A stretch of DNA of 64,000 nucleotides from Alphaproteobacteria bacterium (GTDB lineage: Bacteria; Pseudomonadota; Alphaproteobacteria; ATCC43930; CGMCC-115725), in contig JAJPHB010000063.1 of NCBI GenBank assembly GCA_021325525.1, forward strand, positions 1 to 64,000, read 5' to 3'. This document shows, piece by piece, positions 1-10,550 of the stretch. A model generated the notes under the pieces. It was not told where the DNA came from. It saw only the letters and a program-made list of their open reading frames with translations, and searched no databases. A program made the position numbers and the translations under genes. The first letter of the stretch is position 1. Each line of letters starts with the position of its first letter.

Positions 1-28
1 CCGCCGCGGCGGCACGGGAGAGCTCGGA

Positions 29-3680
<3,652 letters not shown>

Positions 3681-3682
<2 letters not shown>

Positions 3683-3804
3683 ACCACGAAGTCATGAAGT
3701 CATGAAGGGAACAATGACCCGTGCCCGCGCGCTGCTTGCGTCCAAGGTCACAGGGCGGTGATGGAGGCAGGATCAGCCCTTCGTGCCTTCGTGTCTCGTG
3801 GTTT
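3681..3804. repeat. Imperfect inverted repeat of ACGAAG-type units
   Basis: The left arm at 3681-3709 begins GAACCACGAAGTCATGAAG and the right arm at 3778-3804 is close to its reverse complement (CCTTCGTGCC...CGTGGTTT), separated by about 68 bp. Each arm is itself built from tandem CATGAAG or CTTCGTG units. This resembles dispersed noncoding REP-like elements common between alphaproteobacterial genes. It fills most of the space between the oxoprolinase stop and the convergent GST stop, so it may also act as a bidirectional transcription barrier. Confidence 0.6.
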
Positions 3805-3829
3805 GAGCGTTCTCTTCTTCCAGTTTTTT

Positions 3830-4468
3830 TCAAAAGAACGGCGCCTCGATGCCTTCCTTGGCGAAGACGCGGCGTACCGCCGGACGCTCGACGAGGCGGT
3901 CGAGGAGGCGCCGCACCGCCGCGCGGTTGCGCGCCGGGTTGACGAAGCCCCGCGTCCAGCGCGCCAGCATGAGGAGATAGAGATCGGCGACCGAGAAGCT
4001 GTCGCCGAGGAGGTAGGAGCCACCCGCCGCGAGTGCCGTCTCGATGCGGTCGAACATCTGGCCGATGCGCGCTTCGGCATGCGCTTTCACCTGCGCCGCC
4101 GCGGCGGCATCGTCGGTCAGGCGCTCGGGATAGAAATAGGTGATGAGCTCCGCCTGCACCGTGTTGGTGAGGTGGATGAGCCATTTGTAGAAATGGGCGC
4201 GGAGCGGCAGGCCGAAAGGCGGAGCGAGGCGGCTTTCCGGATGGCGGTCGGCGAGGTGGAGACAGATGGCGGCGCTTTCGAAGAGAACGAGCTCGCCATC
4301 CACCAGCACCGGGATGAGGCCATTCGGGTTGAGGCGCAGATAGTCCGGCGATTTCTGCGCGTTCTTCGTGCGGTCGACGAGGCTGAGCTCGAAAGGCTCG
4401 CCGATCTCTTCGAGCGCCATATGCGGCGCCATGCTGGCATTGCCCGGATAGTAGTGGAGCGTGTACAT
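3830..4468 (-). CDS. Glutathione S-transferase family protein
   Basis: The 212-residue protein has the canonical cytosolic GST layout. A thioredoxin-like N-terminal domain (about 1-78) contains the cis-Pro region NGLIPVLVDG and the glutathione gamma-glutamyl-binding FESAAICLHLAD, followed by an all-helical C-terminal domain (about 85-212) with SVADLYLLMLARW. The start near MYTLHYYPGNAS carries Ser at the usual catalytic Tyr/Ser/Cys position. AAGGAG lies 8 nt before the ATG. It would conjugate glutathione to an electrophile or act in aromatic degradation or detoxification; the substrate is unknown. It is transcribed convergently to the oxoprolinase. Confidence 0.93.
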   Translation of the reverse strand: MYTLHYYPGNASMAPHMALEEIGEPFELSLVDRTKNAQKSPDYLRLNPNGLIPVLVDGELVLFESAAICLHLADRHPESRLAPPFGLPLRAHFYKWLIHLTNTVQAELITYFYPERLTDDAAAAAQVKAHAEARIGQMFDRIETALAAGGSYLLGDSFSVADLYLLMLARWTRGFVNPARNRAAVRRLLDRLVERPAVRRVFAKEGIEAPFF

Positions 4469-4497
4469 CCCGTCTTCTCCTTACCGTTGCCGTTCCG

Positions 4498-5442
4498 TCA
4501 CCCTCGCCGGCGACGCGGCGCGCTCGTCGCCAGCCACACGCCCGCAAGGATGGTCGCGATGCCGGCCAGATGAAACCCGTGGAGCTCCTCGCCGAGGAAC
4601 AGGATCGCGAGGGCCGTGCCGAAGGCGGGCAGAAGGTGGATGGTGAAGCCGGCCCGGTTGGCGCCGACCGCCGCGACGCCGCGGTTCCAGCAGACATATC
4701 CCAGGACCGAGGCGAAGAGCGAGACGTAGAGAATGCCGCCGGCGCTGGCGAGGCTGAGGACGGTGCGGCGGAGCAGGAGATGCTCGGCAAGGAAGAAGGG
4801 AGCGAGGCAGAGGACGGCGAAAAGCGACAAGAGGAACAGCAGCTCGAGCCCCGCGAAATCGCGCGGCCGCCGCTTCAGCAGCACCGAATAGAGCCCCCAG
4901 ACCGGCATCGCCGCGAGGATGACGGCATCGCCGCGATTGACGTCGAAGCGGAGCATCTCCGCCATCTCGCCGCGCCGCATGATGACGAGGATGCCGGTGA
5001 AGGAGACGAGCATGCCGACGACCTGCCGCGCCGTCGGCTTCTCGCCTTCGAGCGCCCAGGAGCAGAGCAGGATGAAGAGCGGTACCGAGGAGTTCATCAG
5101 CACGGCGTTGACGGTCGTCGTCATGCCGAGGCCGAGATAGACGAGGACCTGGAAGAGCGCCGCGCCGAGCCCGGCCAGCAGAAGCAGTATGCGCCAATGG
5201 CGGGCGACGAGATGCCATCGCCCGGCGAGGCGCGGCAGGACGAGCGGCGCCAGAATGGCGAGGGCGCCCGCCCAGCGCCAGAAATTGAGCGCGATCGGCG
5301 GCACGGCGCCGCGCAAGGCGCGCCCAACGACCCAATTTCCCGACCAGAAGAGCGATGCGAGGGCGAGCAGGAGGAAGGGACGGAGATCGGCGCGGAGGCG
5401 GATGGGGCGCGCAGGATCGGCGATCGGCTCGGCGCTCGGCAT
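4498..5442 (-). CDS. DMT family transporter (EamA domains)
   Basis: The 314-residue protein has about ten hydrophobic segments arranged as two EamA repeats (roughly 25-150 and 170-305), the hallmark of drug/metabolite transporters such as RhaT or YdcZ-type amino-acid and metabolite exporters. Family-typical signatures are FWSGNWVVGRAL near the N-terminus, NAVLMNSSVPLFILL in the first repeat, and FLGEELHGFHLAGIATILAGV at the end of the second. The stop lies 29 bp upstream of the GST start, so the two may be co-transcribed. The substrate is not predictable from sequence. Confidence 0.9.
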   Translation of the reverse strand: MPSAEPIADPARPIRLRADLRPFLLLALASLFWSGNWVVGRALRGAVPPIALNFWRWAGALAILAPLVLPRLAGRWHLVARHWRILLLLAGLGAALFQVLVYLGLGMTTTVNAVLMNSSVPLFILLCSWALEGEKPTARQVVGMLVSFTGILVIMRRGEMAEMLRFDVNRGDAVILAAMPVWGLYSVLLKRRPRDFAGLELLFLLSLFAVLCLAPFFLAEHLLLRRTVLSLASAGGILYVSLFASVLGYVCWNRGVAAVGANRAGFTIHLLPAFGTALAILFLGEELHGFHLAGIATILAGVWLATSAPRRRRG

Positions 5443-5574
5443 CGTCGGAGGATGTCGCCCGGCCCGGCCAAAAGCAAACGTTCCGCACGCGCGCGGCGCG
5501 CAGGGCTCTCATGCCGCGCTTGCGGATTGGCGTCGGCCGCATGGCGCGGAATTGCGATGAATCATGCCAAATTG

Positions 5575-5616
5575 AATCAAAATCAAGATGAAATAGTCTC
5601 GATGTTATTCTTGATT
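5575..5616. promoter_or_regulatory. AT-rich leader with 8-bp inverted repeat upstream of parA
   Basis: The region from about 5550 to 5690 is markedly AT-rich against roughly 70 % GC surroundings. It contains AATCAAGA (5581-5588) and its exact reverse complement TCTTGATT (5609-5616), 20 nt apart. AATCAA is also repeated just before the left arm (from 5575). A TTTATAAAG sequence near 5640 could be a -10 element. The position before a ParA/ribbon-helix-helix pair suggests an operator or parS-like site; this is inference. Confidence 0.45.
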
Positions 5617-5731
5617 GTCGCTGATATTCTCCGGCCTTCTTTATAAAGAGAGCAGGATGAAACCGTATCTTTACAAAGATTCCCCAAGGTCGCGTCCGGA
5701 ATTTGCCTCATGGCGACTTATGGAGGGTCGA

Positions 5732-6442
5732 ATGAAGGTGATCGCGATCGCCTCGCAGAAGGGCGGATCGGGGAAAACGACGCTGGCCGGCCACATCGCC
5801 GTGCAGGCGGAGCGGGTCGGCGCCGGGCCGGTCGCGCTCGTCGACACCGATCCTCAGGGCAGCCTCGCCGAATGGTGGAACGTCCGCCAGGCCGAGACGC
5901 CCGTTTTCGTCGCCACCGGGATCGCGCGCCTCGCCGAGGATTTGCGGCGCCTGCGCGCGCTCGGGATGCGCCTTCTCGTCATCGACACGCCGCCCGCCAT
6001 CGCGGCGACGATCTCGGAGGTCGTCCGCGTCTCCGACCTCGTCATCGTGCCGGCGCGGCCGAGCCCGCACGATCTGCGCGCCGCCGGCGCCACCGTCGAG
6101 CTCGTCGAGAAGCTGTCGCGGCCGCTCGTCTTCGTCATCAACGGCGCGCAGCAGCGCGCGCGCATCACCTCGGAGGCGGCGATCGCGCTCTCGCAGCACG
6201 GCACGCTCGCCCCCTCGATCATCCACAACCGGACCGGCTTCGCCGCCAGCATGATCGACGGCCGCACCGTCATGGAGGTCCCGGGCGAGGCGCGGGGCGC
6301 CGAGGAGATCGCCAAGCTCTGGGAGTATCTCGACGCGCGGCTCGGAGACCAGCGCCGCACCATGCTCGCCGCCGACCCGCTACGCCCGCAGCAACGCCTT
6401 TTCGGCGGCGGCTGGCAGCTGGCACTTCAGGAGTCGCCATGA
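5732..6442 (+). CDS. ParA family partition ATPase
   Basis: The 236-residue protein is a ParA/MinD-type deviant Walker ATPase: KGGSGKTT at residues 10-17 with the signature Lys10, Walker A-prime LVDTDPQGSL near residue 38 and Walker B LLVIDTPPA near 85. Such ATPases position DNA or protein cargo on the nucleoid. The start at 5732 was chosen because GGAGGG sits 4 nt before it and the motif falls at the usual distance from the N-terminus; in-frame ATGs at 5615, 5657 and 5720 lack this. No ParB is present; the partner is the overlapping ribbon-helix-helix gene. It is an orphan ParA, so chromosome segregation is not the only possibility; positioning of a protein cluster is equally open. Confidence 0.9.
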   Translation: MKVIAIASQKGGSGKTTLAGHIAVQAERVGAGPVALVDTDPQGSLAEWWNVRQAETPVFVATGIARLAEDLRRLRALGMRLLVIDTPPAIAATISEVVRVSDLVIVPARPSPHDLRAAGATVELVEKLSRPLVFVINGAQQRARITSEAAIALSQHGTLAPSIIHNRTGFAASMIDGRTVMEVPGEARGAEEIAKLWEYLDARLGDQRRTMLAADPLRPQQRLFGGGWQLALQESP

Positions 6443-6864
6443 ACCTCGTAAAGCCCATCGCCTCCTTGTCGAGCGATCTCCTCGCGCGCAAGGGCAGCGC
6501 CCAGCCGGCCTATCTGGCATTCCCGTTTCCGGCGCCGCCGCCTCGGCTCGAGCTGCGGACGCCGCCGCCCACCCCGGAACCCGCTCGCGCGGCGAAACCG
6601 GAGGCGGTGCCGGCGCCGCACGGCGAAGGTCCCGTCCGCCTCCGCGCGCGCGGCGGTGGACGGCCGCCGCAGATCGGGTCGAAGGCGGCGAAAGTGTCGC
6701 TCCGCCTCGATGCCGACCGCCACCAGCGCCTGCGCCTCGCGGCGCTCCATCTCGGCCGCTCGGGTCAGCAGATTCTGACCGCCGCTCTCGACGCCTATCT
6801 CGACGGCCTCGTCGGGACGGTGATGGACGGTCAGTGCGCGTGCCTGCAGCCGCCGGCGGAATGA
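6439..6864 (+). CDS. Ribbon-helix-helix DNA-binding protein, probable ParA partner
   Basis: This 141-residue protein starts inside the parA stop codon (ATGA overlap), so the two are translationally coupled. Residues about 1-75 are proline/alanine-rich and probably disordered. Residues about 83-120 read as a ribbon-helix-helix unit: a basic beta strand KVSLRLDAD, then two helices ending LTAALDAYLDGL. Plasmid ParG, Omega and similar RHH proteins act as centromere-binding partners and autorepressors of ParA operons, which fits here. The C-terminal tail ends with a small CAC motif. The assignment rests on pattern and context, not on an identified family. Confidence 0.65.
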   Translation: MNLVKPIASLSSDLLARKGSAQPAYLAFPFPAPPPRLELRTPPPTPEPARAAKPEAVPAPHGEGPVRLRARGGGRPPQIGSKAAKVSLRLDADRHQRLRLAALHLGRSGQQILTAALDAYLDGLVGTVMDGQCACLQPPAE

Positions 6865-6877
6865 GAGCCGCACCGGC

Positions 6878-7438
6878 ATGATCGCGCCCGATTCGGCCTC
6901 GGGGAAGCCTGGCGAGCTCTTGCCGGTCGCCAGCCTGACGACGGTGCCGTTGCGCAAGAGCGGCGCCTTCGCCCGTCCGCAGCCCGCGCTGCTGCCCGTC
7001 GTGCATGCGACGGCGGCGCGCGGCCTCGCCGCGGCGGTCCCGGCGAAGGACGAGCCCGTCCGCATCATCGCCTGGTGGGAGCAATTGAAGCAGGGGCGGC
7101 GCTTCCCCTCGCCCGAGGATCTCGACCGCGGGGCGATCGCGGCGGCTTGGCCCGAGGCGGTGCTGCTCGACTACGACGCGACGCAGGAGGCCATCCTCGG
7201 CGCGACCCGGCTCAGCACGGCGGGTCTCGTTCCGAGCGAGATCGTCGAGTATTCGGCGATGGTGACGGAATGGCTTCTCGGCTTCGGCCGCAAGGCGGCG
7301 CAGCTCGGCGGCGCGCTGTGGGAGGAACGGGAATTCCCGATCGGGCGGGGCATCGCCCGCTATCGCATCATCGCCCTGCCGTTGAGCAGCCGCGGCCGCG
7401 TCGTCGATTCCGTGCTCTGCCGCCTCGCCCCGGCCTGA
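6878..7438 (+). CDS. PAS-like domain protein of unknown role
   Basis: The 186-residue cytoplasmic protein has a low-complexity first 60 residues. Residues about 65-186 resemble the alphaproteobacterial PAS_5 type: a WWEQLKQGRRFPSPEDLDR opening like the usual W-x(n)-LP-R-DIDP pattern, a central strand VLLDYD, a helix with FGRKAAQLGG and closing beta strands ALPLSSRGRVVDSVLCRL. PAS_5 proteins in these bacteria are small single-domain sensors with unknown ligands. It starts 13 bp after the RHH gene and may belong to the parA operon. No output domain is visible. Confidence 0.5.
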   Translation: MIAPDSASGKPGELLPVASLTTVPLRKSGAFARPQPALLPVVHATAARGLAAAVPAKDEPVRIIAWWEQLKQGRRFPSPEDLDRGAIAAAWPEAVLLDYDATQEAILGATRLSTAGLVPSEIVEYSAMVTEWLLGFGRKAAQLGGALWEEREFPIGRGIARYRIIALPLSSRGRVVDSVLCRLAPA

Positions 7439-7540
7439 CGCCCTCGCCGGGGTTGGCAAATCCCCGGCAAGGCGCCACCATCCGGGGGGCATCGCGGGGC
7501 GCTGCCGCTCAGATGGCTCTCGCAAAGGGGAGGGGCGGGG

Positions 7541-8542
7541 ATGGCGGAGATTCATTTCACCTATCTGAGCGGCCCCGACATCGCCGCTCTGGCGATGACG
7601 GATGACGAGATCCTGGCGGCGGTCGAAGGCGGGCTGCGCGCGCAGGGCGAAGGCCAAGCCGTCATCGAGCCGCGCGTCCATCTCGTTCCGGACAAAGCCT
7701 TCAACGGCCACTTCAACGTGCTGCGCGGCTATCTGGCGCCGCTCGGCGTCGCCGGCGTCAAGATCGTCGGCGATTTCGTCGACAATTATAAGCAGGGCCT
7801 GCCTTCGGAGATGGCGCTGCTCAACCTCTTCGATCCGCGCACCGGTATGCCGAAGGCGCTGCTCGATGCCGCCGCCATTACCGATATGCGGACGGGCGCG
7901 GTGACGGCGCTCGGCGCCAAGCATCTGGCGCGGCGAAGCAGCCGCGTGCTGGGCCATATCGGCGCGCGCGGCACGGCCTATTGGAATGTGCGCCTCCTCG
8001 ACCATCTCTTCGATTTCGCCGAGATCCGCGTCCATTCGCGCCGCCCGGAGAGCCGCGAGGCCTTCGGCGCGCGCCTTGCCCGCGACCTCGGCAAAACGAT
8101 CACCGTCACGGAGGACTGGCGGAGCTGCGTCGAGGGCGCCGACATCATCGTCGAAGCCTCGCGCCTCGAAAAGCCGACGCCGCTCCTCAGGACGGAATGG
8201 ATCAAGAAGTCCGCCCTTGTCGTGCCCTATGGCACGATGAGCGCCGTCGAGCTCTCCTTGACCGACATCATGGACAAGATCGTCGTCGATGATTGGGGCC
8301 AGTGCCGGACCGGCATGTTCGGCAGCCTGCGCGCCCATGTCGAGAGCGGCCGCCTCTCGGAAGCCAATCTGCATGGCGAGTTGGGCGACATCGTCTGCGG
8401 CCGGAAGCCGGGCCGCTCGCAGGAGGACGAGACGATTCTGTTCTGGCACCGCGGCCTCAGCCTCTCCGACATCGCCCTCGGCCATGCCATGCTGGAGAAG
8501 GCGGCCCGGCTCGGCCTCGGACAGCGCCTCAGATACGCCTGA
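7541..8542 (+). CDS. Ornithine cyclodeaminase / mu-crystallin family protein
   Basis: The 333-residue protein has the two-domain layout of the family: an N-terminal substrate/dimer region (about 1-110) and a Rossmann NAD(P)-binding domain (about 120-310). Visible landmarks are FNVLRGYLAPLGVAGVKIVGDF, the TDMRTGAVTALGAKHLAR segment that precedes the Rossmann fold, and GADIIVEAS. A purine-rich GGGGAGGGG lies before the ATG. Family members convert ornithine to proline, reduce ketimines or dehydrogenate opine-like amino acids. The Rossmann glycine motif is GHIGARG rather than a perfect GxGxxG plus A, so the cofactor and substrate remain uncertain. Confidence 0.85.
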   Translation: MAEIHFTYLSGPDIAALAMTDDEILAAVEGGLRAQGEGQAVIEPRVHLVPDKAFNGHFNVLRGYLAPLGVAGVKIVGDFVDNYKQGLPSEMALLNLFDPRTGMPKALLDAAAITDMRTGAVTALGAKHLARRSSRVLGHIGARGTAYWNVRLLDHLFDFAEIRVHSRRPESREAFGARLARDLGKTITVTEDWRSCVEGADIIVEASRLEKPTPLLRTEWIKKSALVVPYGTMSAVELSLTDIMDKIVVDDWGQCRTGMFGSLRAHVESGRLSEANLHGELGDIVCGRKPGRSQEDETILFWHRGLSLSDIALGHAMLEKAARLGLGQRLRYA

Positions 8543-9324
8543 GTGCCTGACTCAAAAGCTCCCGCGAGGGTCACAAGCAGCTTCGCTGCCAAGGGGCCGC
8601 CGTAGTGATCCGGTTCTGGCCATTAAGGACTCCACGCCGTATCGTGCCGCTGCAATGTTCGCTTGCTTTCGCCAGAGCCGCGAATTCTGAAGAGGTTTAG
8701 ATCCATGCTGTACCGCGGAATGGATCGGGCCCAGCTCGACACGGCCTACAACAACCTCGCCGCGGTACCATCATCGATCCCAACCATCATCATGCTGCGC
8801 ACCGCCGGGCGCGGCGGCCGGTCAGGGCAACCCTCGCTGTGATTCCGCGAGCCCATCCGGCATTCGCGCCATTTGAGACAGAGGAAGGCCCGAGGTGAAC
8901 CACGGTCCTGCGGTAACCAATCCGCGCATCAGAGTCTGATCAACCCTCGCCTCTCGCCGCCGCGCCCGGCCGTGCGCAGTCCGCTTACCCTCGCGCTGAC
9001 AACAACAGCGATTGCAGCCGCTCGCTCGCAGTCTTGAAAACGGACATGAGAATCACGACACCGCGCCGCGTGAAACGGGCTTTTGGGTCAGGCCTGAGGC
9101 GCCGCCGTCGGGCGAAGCGGTTCGATCCCGTATCTCTGTATTGCTTCGCTTGCCAACGCCACGGCGCCAGTATAGGCGTTATGATGGCCGCAGCATTTCA
9201 GCAAAATGCCGCGCGATATTTTGCCGATTTTCATGCTGTCCTTCTTGTTTTTCTGCGCTGATTACGAACTATTTATCTCGTCTCGCGATGATGCGAGCCG
9301 CTATTGTCCAGTTGCGAGCGGTCG
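8543..9324. other. 782-bp decayed intergenic region
   Basis: No intact gene is supported here. The stretch holds a short alpha/beta-hydrolase remnant (8705-8842), a small hairpin CTCGC-GATGAT-GCGAG at 9282-9297, and an AT-richer segment (about 9200-9290) just before the Sel1-like gene that may include its promoter. A basic 75-codon frame at 9034-9261 has no family resemblance or ribosome binding site and was not called. Confidence 0.5.
8705..8842 (+). pseudogene. N-terminal remnant of an alpha/beta hydrolase
   Basis: A 45-codon frame begins MLYRGMDRAQLDTAYNN, which matches the conserved opening of a family of bacterial alpha/beta hydrolases (formamidase/esterase-like, with the LDxxYNN motif). 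After about residue 22 (AAVPSS) the similarity stops, and the frame ends at a TGA about 20 codons later. No lipase box or catalytic triad follows on this strand. It is best read as a truncated gene whose body was deleted. Its small size makes chance resemblance possible but unlikely given the run of matching positions. Confidence 0.5.
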
Positions 9325-10152
9325 ATGTTGAACAGGGAGAAGCGGGCGAGCCTTTCGGCCGGGCTGCTCGTTCAACGGGAGGCTCGGCGCGAGGCGGACG
9401 CGCCGGCGGCGGCCGGGCCGGGGCCGGCACCATTGGCGCAAGAGGTGCTGTCGAGCAAAGGCGCGGCCAACACTGCTGGATTTCGGCCTGACGGTTGGAC
9501 CTATGAGGGCGCGCCGGCAGCCTTGCGCGGCGCGCCGACCGGCGTCGTGACGCCGTTCCCGCCGATCGCCTCCCGCCTCGAGCCCGAGCCGCCCGCAGCG
9601 CCGCCGGCGCCGGCCGCCGAGACGCTCCCGGCGGCGCCGCCGCCGGTTCTCGAGGCGCCAGCCGCCGCGCCTGCAGCGCCGCCTCGCGCCCGGCGCATTC
9701 CCGCGCTCAATCCGGTGGTTCTCTTCGGCTGCCTCGCGCTCGCCGCGTCCGGCGCTCTCTTCATCCTCTCGCAGGCGCCGCAGCGCAGCGAGATGGCTCC
9801 GCCTCGGCCCGTCGCCGCCTCTGAGCCGCCCGCCCCGCAGCACCCGGACGCCGCACCCGCAGCAGCGCCGGACGAAACGGCGGCGCTCACCCTGCGCGGC
9901 GACCAGTTCCTGTCGCGGCTCGACATCGCCACGGCGCGGCTCTTCTACGAACGCGCCGCCGAGCGCGGCAGCGCCGCGGCGGCGCTCGGCCTCGGCCGAA
10001 GCTTCGATCCGCTCTTTCTCGACGCCTCGCATGTCCGCGGCATCCGCGGCGATCCGCGCATCGCGGCCGGCTGGTACCGCAAGGCGAGCGCCGCCGGCGA
10101 GGGCGAGGCGGCGCCGGCGCTGGCGCGGCTCTTGGCGAAATATCCAGAATAG
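9325..10152 (+). CDS. Membrane-anchored Sel1/TPR-like protein
   Basis: The 275-residue protein has a proline/alanine-rich cytoplasmic region (about 1-120), one transmembrane helix near 127-148 (NPVVLFGCLALAASGALFIL), another Pro/Ala linker, and a C-terminal pair of helical repeats (about 200-272) with RLFYERAAERGSAAAALGLG and WYRKASAAGEGEAAPALARL. These fit Sel1-like repeats and are periplasmic in the predicted topology. Such proteins often scaffold envelope assemblies. The ATG at 9325 was preferred over an upstream TTG at 9304; neither has a strong ribosome binding site. The function is unknown. Confidence 0.7.
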   Translation: MLNREKRASLSAGLLVQREARREADAPAAAGPGPAPLAQEVLSSKGAANTAGFRPDGWTYEGAPAALRGAPTGVVTPFPPIASRLEPEPPAAPPAPAAETLPAAPPPVLEAPAAAPAAPPRARRIPALNPVVLFGCLALAASGALFILSQAPQRSEMAPPRPVAASEPPAPQHPDAAPAAAPDETAALTLRGDQFLSRLDIATARLFYERAAERGSAAAALGLGRSFDPLFLDASHVRGIRGDPRIAAGWYRKASAAGEGEAAPALARLLAKYPE

Positions 10153-10175
10153 CGCAGGGCCGCGCCGGCCTCGCC

Positions 10176-10550
10176 TCAGCGCGGCGTGGGATTGCCCTTC
10201 CGCAGGACATCGAGCTTCAGCGGCAGCTTCTCGCCCAGCCACAGCGCGTGATGGGCGTGATCGGCGTATTCGTCCTCGGTATTCGGGTGGACGAGGATGG
10301 TGAGCGCGCCGCGATTGAGCATGAGCCACGGCACGATGCGCGCGAAATCCTGCGCCGCGAAGGCAAGCTGATACATCGCGGCGGGATGCGGCCCGACCGG
10401 CCGCTCGTGCCAGCGCCCGAGCAGAGCCGCCGGGAAGGCGGCGGCGAGGCGGCCGCGCAGCGCCGCCGCCTCCTCGCTGCGCGCGGCCTCGAAGTAGATA
10501 TGCGCGTGATAGCCGGCGATCGCGGCGACGTCGGAGAGGGGCTCAGCCAT
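10176..10550 (-). CDS. DOPA 4,5-dioxygenase family protein
   Basis: The 124-residue protein matches the small DOPA 4,5-dioxygenase family (vicinal-oxygen-chelate-like extradiol enzymes). It has the metal-ligand strand GYHAHIYFE near residue 14, GRWHERPVGPHPAAMYQLAF in the middle, and the histidine-rich LVHPNTEDEYADHAHHALWLG at the end. Fungal and bacterial members cleave the catechol ring of DOPA. Its start overlaps the last 8 nt of the aromatic ammonia-lyase homologue on the same strand, so the two are co-transcribed and may act on related aromatic amino-acid substrates (inference). Confidence 0.88.
   Translation of the reverse strand: MAEPLSDVAAIAGYHAHIYFEAARSEEAAALRGRLAAAFPAALLGRWHERPVGPHPAAMYQLAFAAQDFARIVPWLMLNRGALTILVHPNTEDEYADHAHHALWLGEKLPLKLDVLRKGNPTPR

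Noticed and set aside
6380-8485. 701-codon minus-strand frame over the PAS-like and cyclodeaminase genes
   Set aside because: Charged, repetitive composition and no motif; overlaps well-supported plus-strand genes.
9034-9261. Basic 75-codon frame in the decayed region
   Set aside because: No ribosome binding site, no family resemblance, Arg-rich composition typical of chance frames in high GC.
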